Assembly (NCBI GenBank): GCA_019423755.1
Contig: JAHZAU010000024.1
Span: 1-31,479 of the forward strand
DNA from: Oscillospiraceae bacterium
GTDB lineage: Bacteria > Bacillota > Clostridia > Oscillospirales > Ruminococcaceae
Direction: 5' to 3'
DNA length: 31,479 nt
How positions within the stretch are numbered: the stretch's first letter is position 1; every line of letters starts with the position of its first letter. The notes beneath the pieces are model-generated. The model had not been told where the DNA came from and made no database searches. It worked only from the letters and a program-made list of their open reading frames with translations. Position numbers and translations under genes: made by a program. Below are positions 6,163-13,774 of the stretch, piece after piece.

Positions 6163-6255
6163 AAAATGTTCCTCCTTTGGGTCGATGGAATGGACGCTTA
6201 TGGGTTTATTATACTTCCCCGGTGGGGTTTGGTCAAGGAGCGGGCATGGGGCAAC

Positions 6256-6286
6256 AAAAAAAGCCGCAGCCTTTTGGGGCTGCGGC
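6256..6286 (-). terminator. Terminator of the M3 peptidase gene
   Basis: GCCGCAGCC and GGCTGCGGC form a perfect 9-bp stem with a 6-nt loop, followed by seven T on the minus strand, just after the stop at 6308. Confidence 0.88.
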
Positions 6287-6307
6287 AGAAAAGCGAGGGG
6301 GCAAAGC

Positions 6308-8011
6308 TTAGGCCAGCTGGTGGCTGTCCAGCCACTCCTTGACGCGGCGGACCACCGGGGCCAGGCTGCCTTCTTCCAGGGGAGAGAGCAGACCGGCGGA
6401 GCGCACCAGGTCCACAAAGCTGCGGGTACCGCCCAGCTTGACGAAGGCCAGGTATTTTTCCCAGGCAGCGGCGTGGTCCTCCAAAGAGAGGGCCCAGAAC
6501 TGCAGGGAGATGGTCTGCGCCAGGCTGTAGTCGATATAATAGAAGGGGCACTCGTAGATGTGCAGCTGACGCTGCCAGCGGGCGCCGCGGGCGTAGAAGT
6601 TCACCGGGGCGTTGTTCAGATAGGGGCGGTAAAGCTTCTCCAAGCGGTTCCACTCCTCGTTGCGCTGGGCCGGGGTCCATTCCGGGTGCAGGTAGACGCT
6701 TTCCTGGAAGTGGTCCACCTGGCAGCCGTAGGGGATGAAGGTCAGGGCGCTTTCGGCGTGGTAGAGGGCGTATTTATCGGTTTGGTCGCCGAAGAACAGG
6801 TGATGCCAGGGAGCGGTGAGGAACTCCATGGACATGGAGTGGCTTTCGGCGCCCTCCATGGTGGGGCAGTGCAGGTCCAGCAGGGTGTCGCCCAGGCAGC
6901 GGTCAGCCATGTAGGCGGCGAAGGCGTGGCCAGCCTCGTGGGTCAGGACGTCCACGTCCCCGGCGGTGCCGTTCCAGTTGGCGAAGATGAAGGGGCAGTG
7001 GTAGGCGGGGAACTCGGTGCAGTAGCCGCCGTTGGCCTTGCCTTCCTTGGCCAGCACGTCGAACAGGTCGTTTTCAAACATCAGATCGATGAAATCAGCG
7101 GTCTCGGGGGAAAGCTCGTGGTACATCTTCTTGCCGGCGGCCATAAGCTCGTCCGGGGTACCCTGGGGGGTGGGGTTGCCGTCGGGGAAGGAATAGCTGT
7201 CGTCGTAGACCATAAAGTCTTCCCAGTCGATGCCGACGCGTTTGGCCTGGGCTTGTTTGATCTGGACGGTGATGGGCACCAGCTCCTCCACCACCTGGCG
7301 GCGGAAGCGGGCCACGTCCTCGGCGCAGTAGCCCAGACGGCCCCGCAGCAGGAAGGCCATCTCCACATAGTTGTCAAAGCCCATGAGCTTGGCCTGCTGG
7401 GTGCGGTTTTTCACCAGCTGGTCGTAGATCTCGTCGTATTCCTTCTGGTGCTCGTCGAAGAAGGCACCGTAGGCCTGGTGGGCCGACTGACGGGTGGCGC
7501 GGTCGGGGCTCTGCATATAGGGGCCCAGCTGGGACAGGTTACAGATCTTGCCGTCAAAGGGGATGGCGGCGCTGGCGCTGAGCTTCTGGTACTCGCTTTC
7601 CAGGCGGCTTTCCTCCTGGATGAGCGGGGTCAGCTCGGGGGAGAAGGAGCGCAGGAACAGGTCGATCTGCGCAAAGAGCACCGGGCCGAAGCGCTCCTCC
7701 AGCTCCTTGCGGAAGGGGGAGGCGGCCAGGATCTTGTTGTAGGCCAGCTGTTTTTCACTGATCAGCGGACGGATGCTGTCGTTGTAGGATTGTTCTTGGT
7801 CGTAGAAGGGGTCCCGGGTGTCGATGGTGTGGCGCACCTCCGCGATGTTGAAGGTGGTGCTCACCTGGATCATGAGACGGTCCATCTCCAGCATGGCGTC
7901 GATCTGCTCCTGAGCGGTAGCAGCGGCCGAAAGACGCTGGGTGATCTGCTCCATCTGGGAAAGGGTCTGGTCCAGGTCCAGGCGCTGGTAGGGGAATTGA
8001 GAAAATTTCAT
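6308..8011 (-). CDS. pepF: M3 family oligoendopeptidase (PepF-like)
   Basis: 567 aa cytosolic zinc metallopeptidase of the M3B type, which hydrolyses medium-length oligopeptides. The zinc site HEAGHAFAAY is present in the C-terminal half (minus strand at about 6920-6950), with the downstream Glu ligand expected in the MEGAESHSMSMEF segment. The mostly helical N-terminal half covers residues 1-300. Length matches the family (560-600 aa). The ATG at 8011 is preceded by AAGGAGG with 11-nt spacing. It is flanked by its own terminator and is divergent from the YkvI-like transporter gene, so it is probably monocistronic. Confidence 0.93.
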   Translation of the reverse strand: MKFSQFPYQRLDLDQTLSQMEQITQRLSAAATAQEQIDAMLEMDRLMIQVSTTFNIAEVRHTIDTRDPFYDQEQSYNDSIRPLISEKQLAYNKILAASPFRKELEERFGPVLFAQIDLFLRSFSPELTPLIQEESRLESEYQKLSASAAIPFDGKICNLSQLGPYMQSPDRATRQSAHQAYGAFFDEHQKEYDEIYDQLVKNRTQQAKLMGFDNYVEMAFLLRGRLGYCAEDVARFRRQVVEELVPITVQIKQAQAKRVGIDWEDFMVYDDSYSFPDGNPTPQGTPDELMAAGKKMYHELSPETADFIDLMFENDLFDVLAKEGKANGGYCTEFPAYHCPFIFANWNGTAGDVDVLTHEAGHAFAAYMADRCLGDTLLDLHCPTMEGAESHSMSMEFLTAPWHHLFFGDQTDKYALYHAESALTFIPYGCQVDHFQESVYLHPEWTPAQRNEEWNRLEKLYRPYLNNAPVNFYARGARWQRQLHIYECPFYYIDYSLAQTISLQFWALSLEDHAAAWEKYLAFVKLGGTRSFVDLVRSAGLLSPLEEGSLAPVVRRVKEWLDSHQLA

Positions 8012-8109
8012 GGGAAAGGCATCCTCCTTTTTTGCGGTTTTCTGGCTTCATTGTAGCACAGGCGGGGGCCGAACGCAATCGGAAACGGCGGTCCGGGGAG
8101 GGGAAGGAG

Positions 8110-8138
8110 TTTTCAAAGCCGCCGCCCTGTGGTAAAAT
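8110..8138 (+). promoter_or_regulatory. Candidate promoter of the YkvI-like gene
   Basis: TTTTCA (8110-8115), a 17-nt spacer, then TAAAAT (8133-8138), about 50 nt before the ATG at 8191. Moderate match. Confidence 0.5.
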
Positions 8139-8190
8139 AATGGGGTAAACGGTCCCGCGTAGATGGGACCTGCGGAAAGAAGGAGAGAAA

Positions 8191-9249
8191 ATGGAACCAA
8201 AACAAGGTTCGGTAACGCCGCTGCAGATCGCGACGGCATTTGCCGGGAGTTTTTTGGGCGCAGGGTTTGTATCGGGACAGGAGCTGCTGCAGTTCTTCGC
8301 CCAGTTTGGAAGCTGGGGCTTTGCCGGTATGGCGGTAGCGGTGGCGCTGTTCTTTGCCATGGGCAGCCTGGTGATGCTGGTGGCCCGGAGAACCAACTGC
8401 ATCGAGTTTGACAAGATCATCGTCCGCCGGGAAAACCGCCCGCTGCGGCTGTTTTTCCAGGCAGTGATCCTGTTCTTCCTCTTTGGCGTGGTGGTGGTCA
8501 TGGTGGCCGGCGCCGGAAGCCTTTGGCAGCAGCTGTTGGGCCTGCCCCGGCTGGTGGGCAGCGTGGCCCTTTGCGTGCTCATTGCCGCAGTGGCCATGAG
8601 CGGCGCCCAAGGGGTGCTGCGGGTGTTCAGCTTTGTGGTACCGGCTATGGTGTTGCTGGCAGTGGTGGTCAGCGTGCTGGCGGTAAGCTCCCTGCCTCGG
8701 GATTACACCGTGCTGGTGGTCCAGCAGAACCCTCTGCTGCAAAACTGGCTGCTGTCGGCGCTGACTTTCGTCTCCTATAATCTGCTGGCGGCCATTTCGA
8801 TCATCGTGCCCATCGCCGTCCAGACCAGCGAGGAGAGCCAGATCCGCAAGGGTATCACCCTGGGCTGCGGGCTGCTGACGGTGATCTTCCTCTGTATCCT
8901 GCTGCCGCTGACCCGCAACCTGCCCCTGGCGGCCAGCAGCGACCTGCCTATGCTTTTCCTGGCCCAGGCGGTGAGCCCGGCGCTGGGGATGGTCTACGGG
9001 GTACTGCTGTTTGCGGGGATGTTCGGTTCGGCCCTGTCCTGCCTCTTCGGCGTCCAGGCGCGGCTGCAAAGCGGCTCCCACCTTAGCGGGAAGGGGATCA
9101 TCCTGGCGGTCTGCCTGCTGGCGCTGGCCGGAAGTGCCGTGGGCTTCAAGGAGCTTATCGGCGTGGTTTATCCCCTTTGCGGCTATGTGGGCATCCTGGC
9201 CATGGCGGGTATTCTGGCCCACTGGCTGCACCTGCGGCGTTCCCACTAA
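8191..9249 (+). CDS. YkvI-family (COG3949) membrane transporter
   Basis: 352 aa with about ten to eleven membrane segments over the whole length. The opening TAFAGSFLGAGFVSGQELLQF is the hallmark of the YkvI/COG3949 family: a helix broken by the GAGFVSG motif, as in LeuT-fold amino-acid transporters. Members are uncharacterised, and LeuT-like amino-acid or ion symport is the usual inference. AAGGAG lies 7 nt before the ATG. It is divergent from the M3 peptidase. No gene follows in the same direction; repeated terminator-like hairpins come next. Confidence 0.85.
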   Translation: MEPKQGSVTPLQIATAFAGSFLGAGFVSGQELLQFFAQFGSWGFAGMAVAVALFFAMGSLVMLVARRTNCIEFDKIIVRRENRPLRLFFQAVILFFLFGVVVVMVAGAGSLWQQLLGLPRLVGSVALCVLIAAVAMSGAQGVLRVFSFVVPAMVLLAVVVSVLAVSSLPRDYTVLVVQQNPLLQNWLLSALTFVSYNLLAAISIIVPIAVQTSEESQIRKGITLGCGLLTVIFLCILLPLTRNLPLAASSDLPMLFLAQAVSPALGMVYGVLLFAGMFGSALSCLFGVQARLQSGSHLSGKGIILAVCLLALAGSAVGFKELIGVVYPLCGYVGILAMAGILAHWLHLRRSH

Positions 9250-9284
9250 AAGCATGACCGCCCCAAGCCGCAGTCATACAGAAT

Positions 9285-9478
9285 CAAACAACCCCTGTTC
9301 TTGCAGACGGGGGCTGTACTTTTTTGTTTCGGGAAAAACGTGGGGTGGGACGGTTGGGAACGAGATAGAAGAACCAATCAGAGGAAAGCCGCACAGGAAA
9401 AAGCGATTTATCCTAGAGAAAACCAAACAGCCCCTTGTCCTTGCGGATGGGGGCTGTACTTTTTGTTTCGGGAAAAGG
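9285..9478 (+). repeat. Two copies of a terminator-like repeat
   Basis: About 55-bp units at 9285-9340 and 9424-9478 share most of their sequence, including GGGGGCTGTACTTTTT and TTTCGGGAAAA. In copy 2, ACAGCCCC (9427-9434) and GGGGCTGT (9450-9457) form a perfect stem before a T-run, so it should terminate the YkvI-like transcript. In copy 1 the stem has an A-C mismatch. The intervening 84 nt show no gene. Confidence 0.65.
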
Positions 9479-9581
9479 TGAGACTGGTATCGGATGGGGT
9501 AGAGGCACCGGCCAGCCACACCGGGGAGAGGCAGCGCCCATAGGAATACGCCCCCCGATGGGACAGGGAGCCCAGGCTTAT

Positions 9582-9604
9582 GGCGGAGGATGGTCCGCCT
9601 TTTT
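9582..9604 (+). terminator. Third plus-strand terminator
   Basis: GGCGGA and TCCGCC form a 6-bp stem with a 6-nt loop, followed by five T. It is the third terminator-like structure after the YkvI-like gene. The 9250-9690 gap otherwise holds only the repeat pair and a 17-mer shared with 13652-13668. Confidence 0.6.
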
Positions 9605-9611
9605 CTATGCC

Positions 9612-9652
9612 AAAAAAACACCAAAGCCCTGGGTTTTCGCCCAGGGCTTTGG
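9612..9652 (-). terminator. Terminator of the PfoR-like transporter
   Basis: CCAAAGCCCTGGG and CCCAGGGCTTTGG form a perfect 13-bp stem with a 6-nt loop. Seven T follow on the minus strand after two intervening bases. It lies just past the stop at 9691. Confidence 0.9.
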
Positions 9653-9690
9653 TACTTTCAAAAGGAAAACAATCCGAGAAATCGGAGGAA

Positions 9691-10746
9691 TTAAGCGTTT
9701 TCAGCAGCGATGTCGCCGATGGAAGGTTCTGCGTCAACCACTTTGGCAGCTTTTTTAGCCTCGAGACGGCTGAACACAGTACCACCGACCCAGCCAGCTG
9801 CCAGACCGCCGATAGCAGCGATAGCCAGAGCAGCAACGACCTTGAGAGGGGGGTTGAAGCCGAAGGGAGCGATCAGGCCGGGGATGGGGGAAGCAGTACC
9901 AGGAGCGTTGTTGATGATACCCAGCATAGCAGCGCCCAGACCAGCGATACCACCGCCGAAGAAGTTGGAAGCGAAGATCGGAATGGGGTGAGCAGTGATG
10001 ATGTGAGCCTGAGTCAGGGGCTCCAGCATAACAGCTACGATGTTGCTCTTGTTGCCGTAACCCATCTTGTGGAAGATCATACCGTTGGTGAAGGAACCAC
10101 CGAAGCAAGCGATAGCAGCAATACCCATAGGCAGGCCGGTCAGACCCAGCATAGCAGTCAGAGCCATGGAGCTCAGAGGAGAGGTGCAGATCATCTTCAT
10201 GATACCGCCCAGCAGGAAGCCCATAACAACGGGGGACTGGTCAGCAGCAGCAGTGATGGTGCCGCCGATTACGTTCAGGACAGCGTTTACGCCGGGGTCA
10301 ACGAACATAGCGATTGCACGGGAAGCAGGAGCCAGCAGCAGAGCGCCCAGGATCAGGTCCAGACCTTCGGGCAGGTATTTTTCAATGTAAGGAGCGATCA
10401 GGCCTACGATGTAACCAGCGATGAAGCCAGGCAGGATGCCGTAACCGCCGCAGGCAACACCGGCTACGATAGCATATACCGGGTTAACGCCCATGCAGAT
10501 GGGAACCATAGCAGCAGCAGCAACGCCGCCCAGGGAGCCGGAAGTGGCGCCCACTTCAGCCAGGAAGGAGAAGCCCAGCAGGTCACCGGTGATGTATTTG
10601 TGTACGGCTTCTACCAGGAAGGTAGCAACAGCAGCGTTTGCCATACCGGACATCGCCTTGGAGCCTTTGGGGAATTTCAGGCTGAAGATCGAGAACACAG
10701 CCAGGGTCATGAGAAGAAAACCGACGCCTTTGATTACAGTAAACAT
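9691..10746 (-). CDS. PTS EIIC_2 / PfoR-like membrane transporter
   Basis: 351 aa, strongly hydrophobic, glycine- and alanine-rich, with about nine to ten membrane segments. It matches the PfoR/COG3641 (PTS_EIIC_2) family: an EIIC-like channel without attached EIIA or EIIB domains. Features include GGYGILPGFIAGYIVG, FVDPGVNAVLNVIGGTI and AHIITAHPIPIFASNFFGG. C. perfringens PfoR was named for an effect on perfringolysin expression, but transport is the expected role and the substrate is unknown. Codon use (many GCA, GCT and AAG) is less GC-biased than the neighbours, suggesting high expression. GGAGG lies 9 nt before the ATG. The promoter carries a GlnL-operator-like direct repeat, and a GlnKL-like two-component system lies just upstream in the same orientation. 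Confidence 0.82.
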   Translation of the reverse strand: MFTVIKGVGFLLMTLAVFSIFSLKFPKGSKAMSGMANAAVATFLVEAVHKYITGDLLGFSFLAEVGATSGSLGGVAAAAMVPICMGVNPVYAIVAGVACGGYGILPGFIAGYIVGLIAPYIEKYLPEGLDLILGALLLAPASRAIAMFVDPGVNAVLNVIGGTITAAADQSPVVMGFLLGGIMKMICTSPLSSMALTAMLGLTGLPMGIAAIACFGGSFTNGMIFHKMGYGNKSNIVAVMLEPLTQAHIITAHPIPIFASNFFGGGIAGLGAAMLGIINNAPGTASPIPGLIAPFGFNPPLKVVAALAIAAIGGLAAGWVGGTVFSRLEAKKAAKVVDAEPSIGDIAAENA

Positions 10747-10814
10747 AAGTTGGAACCTCCGATTTGATTTTTTTCCGTTTTTTCTTTGAAAGTCTCTCGT
10801 TACCTTATGGCTTT

Positions 10815-10856
10815 ATTATAGAAACGAGGTTTGAAAAACTACAAAAAACTACAAAA
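10815..10856 (-). promoter_or_regulatory. Promoter with overlapping GlnL-type direct repeat
   Basis: On the minus strand TATAAT (10815-10820) has a non-consensus -35 (TGTAGT at 17-nt spacing). Overlapping that -35 is the doublet TTTTGTAGTTTT and TTTTGTAGTTTTTC, two copies of TGTAGTTTTT spaced exactly 10 bp (10833-10856 on plus). As I recall, B. subtilis GlnL (YcbB) binds direct repeats TTTTGT-N4-TTTT. A weak -35 overlapped by tandem sites is typical of an activator-dependent promoter. Confidence 0.6.
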
Positions 10857-10859
10857 AAA

Positions 10860-11197
10860 TATTTGGCGAATTTTATCTTTCGACACGATTTGTTAAAGAT
10901 GTTCATAAAGGACAAGGACCTATATGGAGATTGAACAAGGAAATGGCGTGATATTCCGGCAGGGCGACAAAGGCCGAGTAGCGATTTGCACAAAAACTAT
11001 GAAAGATTCGGGCATTTCCTATACAATTACTTTTTTGGACAGTACCGCAGGGACAAAAGGAACGGTGGTTTCTCGCAGGTTGGTATTGTATCTGGCAGAT
11101 AGTCTATTGTTTATTATGCACAGGAAAACGGCCGATATGATGTATAAATAGACGGAAGATACAGGAAGCAAGGGAGGCCGCTTGTTTCCCAAAGACA
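10860..11197. other. Gene-poor AT-richer interval
   Basis: Between the transporter promoter and the terminator of the two-component operon. A 75-codon plus-strand frame (10924-11151) is open but has no clear promoter and no family I recognise. I see no RNA structure or repeat. It may simply be a long upstream region. Confidence 0.4.
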
Positions 11198-11240
11198 ACA
11201 AAAAACACCCGCCGCTATGGAAAAACCACAGCGGGCGGGC
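11198..11240 (-). terminator. Terminator of the GlnKL-like operon
   Basis: CCCGCCGCTATGG (11208-11220) and CCACAGCGGGCGGG (11226-11239) form a long stem with one mismatch and one bulge around AAAAA. On the minus strand it is followed by TGTTTTTTG. Confidence 0.8.
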
Positions 11241-11263
11241 GCCCAAAGTGACACGGATGCGGT

Positions 11264-12154
11264 TTAGCGGTTGGTGCAGAGGAACACCAGGGAGTGCAGG
11301 AAGTTTTTCAGCGACACCTTGCCCCGGGTGGAGGCTTTGCCGCGGATGTAGTCCATCTCCCGGCGGACCTGCTCGAAGCCGTAAACGCTGCCGGCGTAGT
11401 CGTGGAAGATGTCGTTGGAGTAGTCCTCGATGCCGATGTTGGCCAGGTTGGTGAGCCCGGCGGCGACGGCGCGGCGGATGCGCTGCTCCATGGACTTGGG
11501 GTTGTTGGGGCTGAAGCGGCTGCACAGCTGGGACAGGGTGCAGGACTCGCCTGGGTGCTCCACCAGGTAGTCCACCACCGTGATAATGTCGGAACTGCCG
11601 TTTTCACCCAGGATGCCCAGCTTCTGAAGGATGGCGCGTAGCTTTTTGATGTGGGGCTTGTCCTCAGCCGGTGGGGCGGAGGGCGTGGGGAAGACCGGCG
11701 CGCTGCCCAGCTCCTCGGTGGGGACTTCGGCGGCGGTGGGGTCGGGCTTGCCCAGCAGCGACTGCATCTGGTTGAAGGTGCGGCGCATCTGTATGGTGTC
11801 GGTGACGTTGGTGAGCACCCGCACCACCTCCACGCCGTTGACCGGCTTCTGGATAAAGAAGGTGACGCCGCACTCGTAGGCGTGGGAGATCATGTCCTTG
11901 CTGCTCACCTGGGACAGCATGATGAAGCAGGTGTCGGGGGACTTTTCCCGGGCCTTCTTTACAAAGGTGATGCCGTCCATCACCGGCATGAGCAGGTCCA
12001 CAATGACAATATCCGGCTGCAGGTAGGGCATATCTTCCAGGGCGTCCAGGCCGTTGGAGGCGGTGCCGCAGACGGTGCCCAGCCCTTTTTGCTGGATGAT
12101 GATCTTTAAAATGTTCAGGACGCTGGCGTCGTCGTCGATGAGATAGATGTTCAT
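11264..12154 (-). CDS. Response regulator with YcbB (GlnL-type) DNA-binding domain
   Basis: 296 aa. An N-terminal receiver domain (1-120) has the acidic pair in LIDDDAS, the phosphoacceptor Asp in IVIVDLLMPVMDG, Thr/Ser at MLSQVSS and Lys in FIQKPVNG. A Pro/Ala linker (about 140-170) precedes a C-terminal YcbB-type domain (about 172-296), including the HIKKLRAILQKLGI and SMEQRIRRAVAAGLTNLANI segments. In B. subtilis this domain order is GlnL (YcbB), which with GlnK activates glutamine utilisation genes. It starts 7 nt after the kinase stop codon, and its ribosome site GAGGAGG lies inside the kinase end, indicating translational coupling. The likely target is the adjacent transporter promoter (10815-10856). 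Confidence 0.88.
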   Translation of the reverse strand: MNIYLIDDDASVLNILKIIIQQKGLGTVCGTASNGLDALEDMPYLQPDIVIVDLLMPVMDGITFVKKAREKSPDTCFIMLSQVSSKDMISHAYECGVTFFIQKPVNGVEVVRVLTNVTDTIQMRRTFNQMQSLLGKPDPTAAEVPTEELGSAPVFPTPSAPPAEDKPHIKKLRAILQKLGILGENGSSDIITVVDYLVEHPGESCTLSQLCSRFSPNNPKSMEQRIRRAVAAGLTNLANIGIEDYSNDIFHDYAGSVYGFEQVRREMDYIRGKASTRGKVSLKNFLHSLVFLCTNR

Positions 12155-12161
12155 ACGAAAA

Positions 12162-13484
12162 TTACGCCTCCTCTTTGGCAGGAGCGCCCGCCCCGGGCGT
12201 GTGCTCCAGGTTGGCTTTGGGGATGGTCAGGAAGAAGTCGGTGCAGCCGTCGGCGGATTCCACCCGCAGCTGGCCGCCCAGCTGGGATTCCACCAGGTCC
12301 CGCACCAGGTTGAGCCCCAGTCCGCGGCTGACCTCGCCGGTCTCGTAGCTGATCTTGGTGGAAAAACCGGGGAGGAAGATGCTCTCCCGGTACTGCTCGT
12401 CGATGCCGCCGCAGTCGTCGTGCACCTGGAACACCCAGTTGGAGCCTTCCTCCTTTTGGGTGAGCACCACCGCGTGGGGGGCGTCGTCCGAGATGGCTTC
12501 CACGGCGTTGTTGAGCAGGTTGCGGAAGATGGACATGAGGTAGTAGTGTTTATCGGTATAAAAGTCCTTGGAGCAGGAAAGCTGGATCTTGGCCTGGGGG
12601 TGGGTGATCTCCACCTCCCGGGAGAGGCTGTCCTGCAGGATCTGGAAGATGTTGCGGATCCACATGCCGCTTTCCTGCAGGTCCATATTCATGGCGTTGG
12701 AGATGCCGCGCATGATCAGGTAGTATTCCTTTTTGATCTCGTGGACGTCCTTGGCCACCGTCAGGGCCTTTTGGGCCTGCTGGGGCATACCGCAGTCGTC
12801 CAGCTCATGGTACAGCTGGTAGGAGGTGGCCATGGTGTCCTCGATGCGGAAGGTGTTTTTGTCCATCCACACCACCTCGCTTTTCAGCTGGGAGATGAGC
12901 AGCAGCAGCTTTTTGTAGCGCTCGGCGTCGTCCTTCTGCAGGACGAACAGGCCGTAGCGGTCGAAGGCCGCCAAGATCAGCGCCGCCAGCAGGGAGCGTC
13001 CCAGCGCCACCGTCAGCAGGCGGGCCACCACGTTCCAGGAGAAGGACTCCAGCCCGATGCGCACCAGCAGCTCCCCGATGTTGGAAAGCAGGTCGATGGC
13101 CACCAGCGGCAGGAAGGTGACAAAGTGGAACACCCGGAAGTCCACCCGCCGGGTGTAGAGGGCGAACATGATGCCATATAATAGGTAGAACACCATCTCC
13201 GGCGCGTAGGACACCAGCGCCAGCAGAAGGCTGCCGTCGTGGAGCCACTCCACGGCACAGCGCACCAGCAAAATACCCGGCGCGGCCACCAGCGTCACCG
13301 GGAAGACCGGGATGTCGCTGCGGATGAACTTTAAGATAGGCAGGGCGATGATGGCCATGGAGATCTTAAAGCCGCTGATGATCAGGTTCAGGTCCAGCTG
13401 CGCGATAGCGATGAGAAGCACAGCCACAATGAGGATGTTTTTGGTCTCCTCGCTGCGGGGGAGATTGGGGGTGGAAGATGACAT
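12162..13484 (-). CDS. Membrane sensor kinase, GlnK (YcbA)-like
   Basis: 440 aa. About six membrane helices occupy residues 14-185, with no large extracellular loop, so the signal is probably membrane-embedded or cytoplasmic. A dimerisation segment follows with a candidate phospho-His in DVHEIKKEYYLI. The HATPase region has the N-box NNAVEA, HDDCGGI and GLGLNLVRDLVE. It is the partner of the response regulator directly downstream. The ATG at 13484 is chosen over a TTG at 13490 because GGAGG sits 8 nt before the ATG and too close to the TTG. In B. subtilis the homologue responds to glutamine; the ligand here is inferred only. TTGACA at 13549-13554 (minus) is a plausible -35, with a partial TTTTGT-N4 site upstream (13564-13577). 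Confidence 0.87.
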   Translation of the reverse strand: MSSSTPNLPRSEETKNILIVAVLLIAIAQLDLNLIISGFKISMAIIALPILKFIRSDIPVFPVTLVAAPGILLVRCAVEWLHDGSLLLALVSYAPEMVFYLLYGIMFALYTRRVDFRVFHFVTFLPLVAIDLLSNIGELLVRIGLESFSWNVVARLLTVALGRSLLAALILAAFDRYGLFVLQKDDAERYKKLLLLISQLKSEVVWMDKNTFRIEDTMATSYQLYHELDDCGMPQQAQKALTVAKDVHEIKKEYYLIMRGISNAMNMDLQESGMWIRNIFQILQDSLSREVEITHPQAKIQLSCSKDFYTDKHYYLMSIFRNLLNNAVEAISDDAPHAVVLTQKEEGSNWVFQVHDDCGGIDEQYRESIFLPGFSTKISYETGEVSRGLGLNLVRDLVESQLGGQLRVESADGCTDFFLTIPKANLEHTPGAGAPAKEEA

Positions 13485-13696
13485 ACGCAAAGCCTCCCGG
13501 CTTACAGTTTAAAAATGGTACTTTCATACTGACATAAAATCCCCGGGCTGTCAACACTTTTCTCGAACCCTACAAAAAACGACCGCAATCATAACTATCC
13601 ATCATGGAAATACACAAGGCTTTCCTACAAAACACCCAAAGAGGCTGTTTTGATGGGACAGGGAGCCCCGGTGCCGGAGAATGTTGCGCCTGCCGC

Positions 13697-13725
13697 TTGC
13701 CAAAGGCCGTGTGCTTTGCTACAAT
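13697..13725 (+). promoter_or_regulatory. Sigma-A promoter of cimA
   Basis: TTGCCA (13697-13702), a 17-nt spacer, then TACAAT (13720-13725), about 50 nt before the cimA ATG. There is no room for a long attenuator leader. Confidence 0.75.
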
Positions 13726-13774
13726 AAAACCAATCATTCCCCGAAAGGGACAGGCGAAAGGATGTGCTGCGATC

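Noticed and set aside
6104..8056. Very long open frame opposite map and pepF
   Set aside because: Shadow of GC-rich genes with strong third-position bias; the minus-strand genes have full family motifs.
10924..11151. 75-codon plus-strand frame between the transporter and the two-component operon
   Set aside because: Open and not obviously a shadow, but it has no clear promoter, only a doubtful ribosome site and no recognisable family.
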